NCBI GenBank assembly: GCA_950097015.1
Contig: CATNEN010000034.1
Location: 1,750,501 to 1,814,500 of the forward strand
Origin: Macrostomum hystrix
Lineage: Eukaryota; Platyhelminthes; Macrostomidae
DNA: 64,000 nucleotides
Reading direction: 5' to 3'
The notes under the pieces are model-generated. The model made no database searches, had not been told where the DNA came from, and saw only the letters and a list, made by a program, of their open reading frames with translations. Of this stretch, positions 60,300 through 64,000 are shown piece by piece (within the stretch, counting starts at the first letter, position 1; every line of letters begins with the position of its first letter). A program made the translations under genes and the position numbers.

Positions 60300-60815
60300 A
60301 ACTACAAAGACAGTTCAACAACAGCTAAACAAAGATCAGTTTAGCTGTAGGTCTCAGATAGCATTTGAGCAGGCTATTGTTATTTTGAGCAGCTCCGGAT
60401 GAATGACACAGTTGAGTTCCAGATGTCCATCACAAACTGTCTGTGGCTGATGTGGCAATGGATTCTGGGACACCAAAGTTGAGCTCACAAGCATGTACCA
60501 AATGAATGAGTAATCTCAAGTTATGATCACAAAATACCTGCTCAGCCAGCCCCGCTGACTGTTGGTTGACGGCGAGGGCAGCTGCCGCCTCATTAAATAT
60601 TTGTTGCGCTACAGTCAGGTCTACGGAAGCAGTTCGTGGGTGAGCACGTGCTCATTGTGCTCAATTATAGTGTTTTTGGAGTCAGGCGAAATTAAAATAA
60701 CTTATCGATGGGGCGTAGCGAATTTGGGGCTTTCAGACTTTGGAACAGGGACTGAAAGTCATGGGATAATATGGGATGGCAATGAATTGGCAATCTGGTC
60801 TGCGATCCAGTCTCC
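60300..60815. other. Spacer
   Basis: No gene recognised. A short GC-rich segment near 60540-60620 ends in CAG|GTCTACGG and reads DGEGSCRLIKYLLRYSQ on the plus strand; it resembles an exon end but cannot be placed. Confidence 0.3.
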
Positions 60816-60819
60816 ACCT

Positions 60820-61748
60820 TCTCCTTATCAATCTCCCTCTCTCTCTCTCACTATCCCTCTCCCTCTCCCTCTCCGTCTTCCTCTCCCTCTCAGGCCTTCT
60901 CCCTCTCCTTCTCCCTCTCTCTCTCTCCCTCTCCCTCTCCCTCTCCGTCTTCCTCTCCCTCTCAGGCCTTCTCCCTCTCCTTCTCCCTCTCTCTCTCTCC
61001 CTCTCCCTCTCCGTCTTCCTCTCCCTCTCCTTCTCCCTCTCCCTCTCCCTCTACTTCCCCCTCTCTCTCTCCCTCTCCTTCTCCCTCTCCCTCTCCTTCT
61101 CCCTCTCTCTCCCTCTCCCTCTCCCTCTCCCTCTCCGTCTTCCTCTTCCTCTCCTTCTCCCTCTCCTTCTCCCTCTCCCTCTCTCTCTCCCTCTCCGTCT
61201 TCCTCTCCCTCTCCTTCTCCCTCTCCCTCTCCCTCTCCCTATCCCTCTTCCTCTCCCTCTCCCTATCCCTCTTCCTTACCCTCTCCTTCTCCCTCTCCCT
61301 CTCCTTCTCCCTCTCCATATCCCTCTCCCTCTCCGTCTTCCTCTCCCTCTCAGGCCTTCTCCCTCTCCTTCTCCCTCTCTCTCCCTCTCCCTCTCCCTCT
61401 CCCTCTCCCTCTCCCTCTCCCTCTCCCTCTCCGTCTTCCTCTCCCTCTCCTTCTCCCTCTCCCTCTCCCTCTCCTTCCCCCTCTCCCTCTCCCTCTCCCT
61501 ATCCCTCTTCCTCTCCTTCTCCCTCTCTCTCCCTCTCCCTCTCCCTCTCCCTCTCCGTCTTCCTCTCCCTCTCCTTCTCCCTCTCCTTCTCCCTCTCCCT
61601 CTCTCTCTCCCTCTCCGTCTTCCTCTCCCTCTCCTTCTCCCTCTTCCTCTCCCTCTCCCTATCCCTCTTCCTCTCCCTCTCCCTATCCCTCTTCCTTACC
61701 CTCTCCTTCTCCCTCTCCCTCTCCTTCTCCCTCTCCTTCTCCTTTTCC
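60820..61748. repeat. Polypyrimidine tract, about 930 bp
   Basis: Almost only C and T on the plus strand, in CCCTCT / CCTTCT / CCGTCTT hexamer-like units. Purines appear mainly in CAGGCC, CCGTC, CTATCC and TTACC interruptions. A segment of about 180 bp (from about 61135) recurs about 420 bp later (from about 61555) with the same interruptions. Long open frames on either strand are composition artefacts. Confidence 0.95.
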
Positions 61749-61749
61749 T

Positions 61750-63980
61750 TGCGTTCAAGCTGTGCTCAGTCTCCCAAGGTTGCGCAACGGACTCAGAGAT
61801 CGAGCAGCCCTTGCGGTCAGCGGCTCTCCCAGGCTTCTCAATAATCAAATTCCCATACGCGCCACAGAATCCCAAACACCAACAATGAGTTAAAGAACAA
61901 TGCCAGGTCACAGGCTACTCACTAATCGACTGTGCTCATTACCTGCTCATTGTTGGCACTGAAACTCAGCCAAGCTGAAGCAGTGTGTCAGCCCTGCGGC
62001 TGTTTCACCTGAGCTGCGTCCCACGGTTAAGGGAGATTCCAGGATGCCGGCCTCCGCTGTGGCAGTCGGGGAGACGCAATGGGATAATTTGGAGCAGAGT
62101 GAGGGTAGACTACGGAAAGTTGTAGGGCCTGTAAGAAGGGAGAGAGCGGATGTGAGATGGGGTGTTGATCCTGAGAGAATGATGGCTTACAGGTGCGGAT
62201 TCCTGTGCAAAGAAAGATAGGTAATTGGACTATCTGGAATGCTCATAAATCCATTCCAATTTTCGTGACTAGGCGAAATTCGACAATTAACAATTTCTCT
62301 TTGGAGTGAAATGCTTTACTGCGTCCAGCTGTGCATTAATTGCTGCTCATTTATTAGTTGCAAAACCATAAGCTACAGACTTAATTTAACCGAATGTAGC
62401 AACGGTTACGATGGGAAATACGATATTTTAGATTGGAATTCCAGTTTCTAAGAAAGTCAGTGACGCAATTCCTAGACAGCCTCGTCGCGCGCAATGGACT
62501 CAAACAATTAGACGGAGGAGAGGAGAGGAACTGAAAAACTTTTCTTGCTTTTCGTGATGTGAGCAACACGTTCTAAATTTTGAGCATTTGCCAAGTGCAA
62601 GCTACACAAGCGCCAACTGTTGCACCGAAGTGGAGCAGTTATCCATAGGGTGGTCATGAGCACCCTCGGAGACAATAATTCAGACAGTTGCTGACACGGT
62701 CCAGTGACTGTGGTTAAGATACCGCTTCGCAAATTCTCCTAGTCGAATTGAAGTCCCAGTTACTGTAATTTTATATGCTTCAATGTCCAAAGACGAAAAT
62801 AGCAAGCGCTGCCATTTTTTAGGTGTCTTCTATCTGAGTCCACGAGAGGAAGCTCAATGTTATTAGCAGAAACAGCAATAGCCAGGTCTATAACTTAAAT
62901 AATAATAAAGAGTCGTCCGATTCGTTTTATTGGGAAAATCTGAATTTTAATTATAAATCATATATAGTACAGATCAGTTCGCGACCACTTGTTCCGGAAA
63001 ACGGTGAGCATTTAAAACAAACCAGCATAAATTAGAACTATTATAATAAATTTTTAATAAACTTTTAAAATCAAAGAATAATTTTTTGAGTAACAACAGA
63101 TACAACGAATTTTAAGCGATAATTTATATACATTAATTTTCGTGAATATTGAGTTTTCGCTCAGAATCGAAGAATCTGGACTGCCAAAAAATCAAAACAT
63201 AAAAGTCAATTTATAATTCTATTGAAACTACCTTCTGGTAGTATCGTGTTTAAACGGAAAGATTTTGTGGTTTTTTAGTTTTTACTTGATTGTCTTTTCT
63301 CACATAGAATGAAGACTCTAACTTTTTTGCGATTGTGAATCATGTCATAGCTTCTTATAGCAAGCTAGTAAATTTCTGGCTCATTATATTAACTTGTGAG
63401 AATGGAGTTTCAATGAAGTTATATTTGTTGTTATACTTGAAATTAAGTAAAAATTAGAACACTTTTTTGGACTGTTGTTATATATTTAAGTATTATGTAG
63501 TTTGGTAGAAAATGTTTTAGAAAATTTAATTTGCTGTACAATTACAAATAAATATTTGTTTAAAAAGGCTAGACAAAAAGTTGGGTCGAAATTTTCTATA
63601 GATTTCGAGCTACATAAAGCTTTACAGTGTTGTTTACATTTTTCAGAATTTTTGCAATATGAATTTAATTAAGCAAGGAAATTTCTTAGCAGATGGTTGC
63701 TAACTTCACAATACTAACATTAAAACATCACAAAATAAAATAAGCTTATTCATAATACTTTTCTGTTTTTTGGTTACACTTCTTTAGAAGAAAGCATTAA
63801 CTTGTTCCTCTTTGTACTTAAAAAGTGTTGTGGTATGAAGTTGTGAAATAGTGGTTTGGATTTTTAAGAGAAGTAACCTTTTGTGCCTTGTATGTCAGTT
63901 GTAAATTGCACATTTAAGCTGGTACGTCAATTAAGTGTTGCCTATTAAAGATTCACATTTTAAAAGCAGGTTTTTCTTAT
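61750..63980. other. Right-hand spacer
   Basis: Moderate GC to about 62,200, then strongly AT-rich. No gene, array or transposon end recognised. Confidence 0.5.
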
Positions 63981-64000
63981 TTCCAGCCTGCAGCTCCCAA
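63972..64000 (+). other. Possible splice acceptor at the window edge
   Basis: TTTTTCTTATTTCCAG then CCTGCAGCTCCC: a long pyrimidine tract with an AG at 63985-63986, after which GC content rises. This could open a plus-strand exon that continues past the window. Confidence 0.35.

Noticed and set aside
60562..61911. 443-codon Pro/Ser/Leu-rich frame
   Set aside because: It is an artefact of a pyrimidine tract; the minus strand reads as pure Arg/Glu.

Overview
This is nuclear DNA from an animal. Genes are split by GT-AG introns, coding exons are GC-rich and lie in AT-rich spacers, and the gene set is metazoan: a voltage-dependent anion channel (VDAC), a KCTD/BTB protein, an atypical soluble guanylate cyclase, DHCR7, a polycystin, EFA6/PSD, RNPS1 and OVO. 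Nothing here looks prokaryotic (no operons, Shine-Dalgarno sites or CRISPR). Very many minisatellites, tRNA-derived SINEs and small DNA transposons suggest an invertebrate with a repeat-rich genome. A spiralian such as a free-living flatworm would fit, but no single marker here fixes the phylum.

Layout, left to right: a 38-bp minisatellite in an intron of a partial VDAC gene (minus, 895-1416); a 33-bp minisatellite; a broken GNAT/NAT16-like acetyltransferase gene (minus, about 3352-4391); a transposon-rich AT-rich stretch (5.8-8.2 kb) with an 8-bp-TSD MITE carrying nested MITEs, and a 9-bp-TSD MITE; a KCTD gene with two tandem BTB/T1 domains (plus, 9711-11528); a tRNA-derived SINE with an 11-bp duplication; a nine-exon guanylate cyclase gene (minus, 13204-18397) reconstructed with all splice phases closing; a 1.5-kb array of 38-bp units; an intronless DHCR7 (minus, 21931-23313); highly uniform 20-bp and 30-bp arrays; a five-exon polycystin-like channel gene (minus, 26510-29680); more arrays, including about 39 copies of a 50-bp unit (34.45-36.42 kb); a three-exon EFA6/PSD Arf-exchange factor (minus, 37264-40168); a long empty spacer with a foldback element; a two-exon RNPS1 (plus, 45227-47296) whose intron is mostly minisatellite; a Harbinger transposon with a decayed transposase inserted inside a SINE copy; a five-exon ovo/shavenbaby zinc-finger gene (minus, 51209-55565); and a right end of minisatellites, a 0.9-kb pyrimidine tract and AT-rich spacer.

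The genes do not form one pathway; they are ordinary neighbours on an animal chromosome. By hand tally, tandem arrays cover roughly 23% of the window. The most interesting items are: (1) a guanylate cyclase whose last exon encodes a Dpy-30/RIIa-like docking motif and whose first catalytic metal-binding Asp is a Lys; (2) a hAT-like MITE whose internal 15-16 bp unit appears to have seeded long arrays at other loci; (3) minisatellites that abut splice junctions in several introns; (4) the Harbinger-in-SINE nesting with clear target-site duplications; (5) the acetyltransferase wreck, which contains a 30-nt in-frame GT-AG segment. All exon models were read by eye; there is no transcript evidence.
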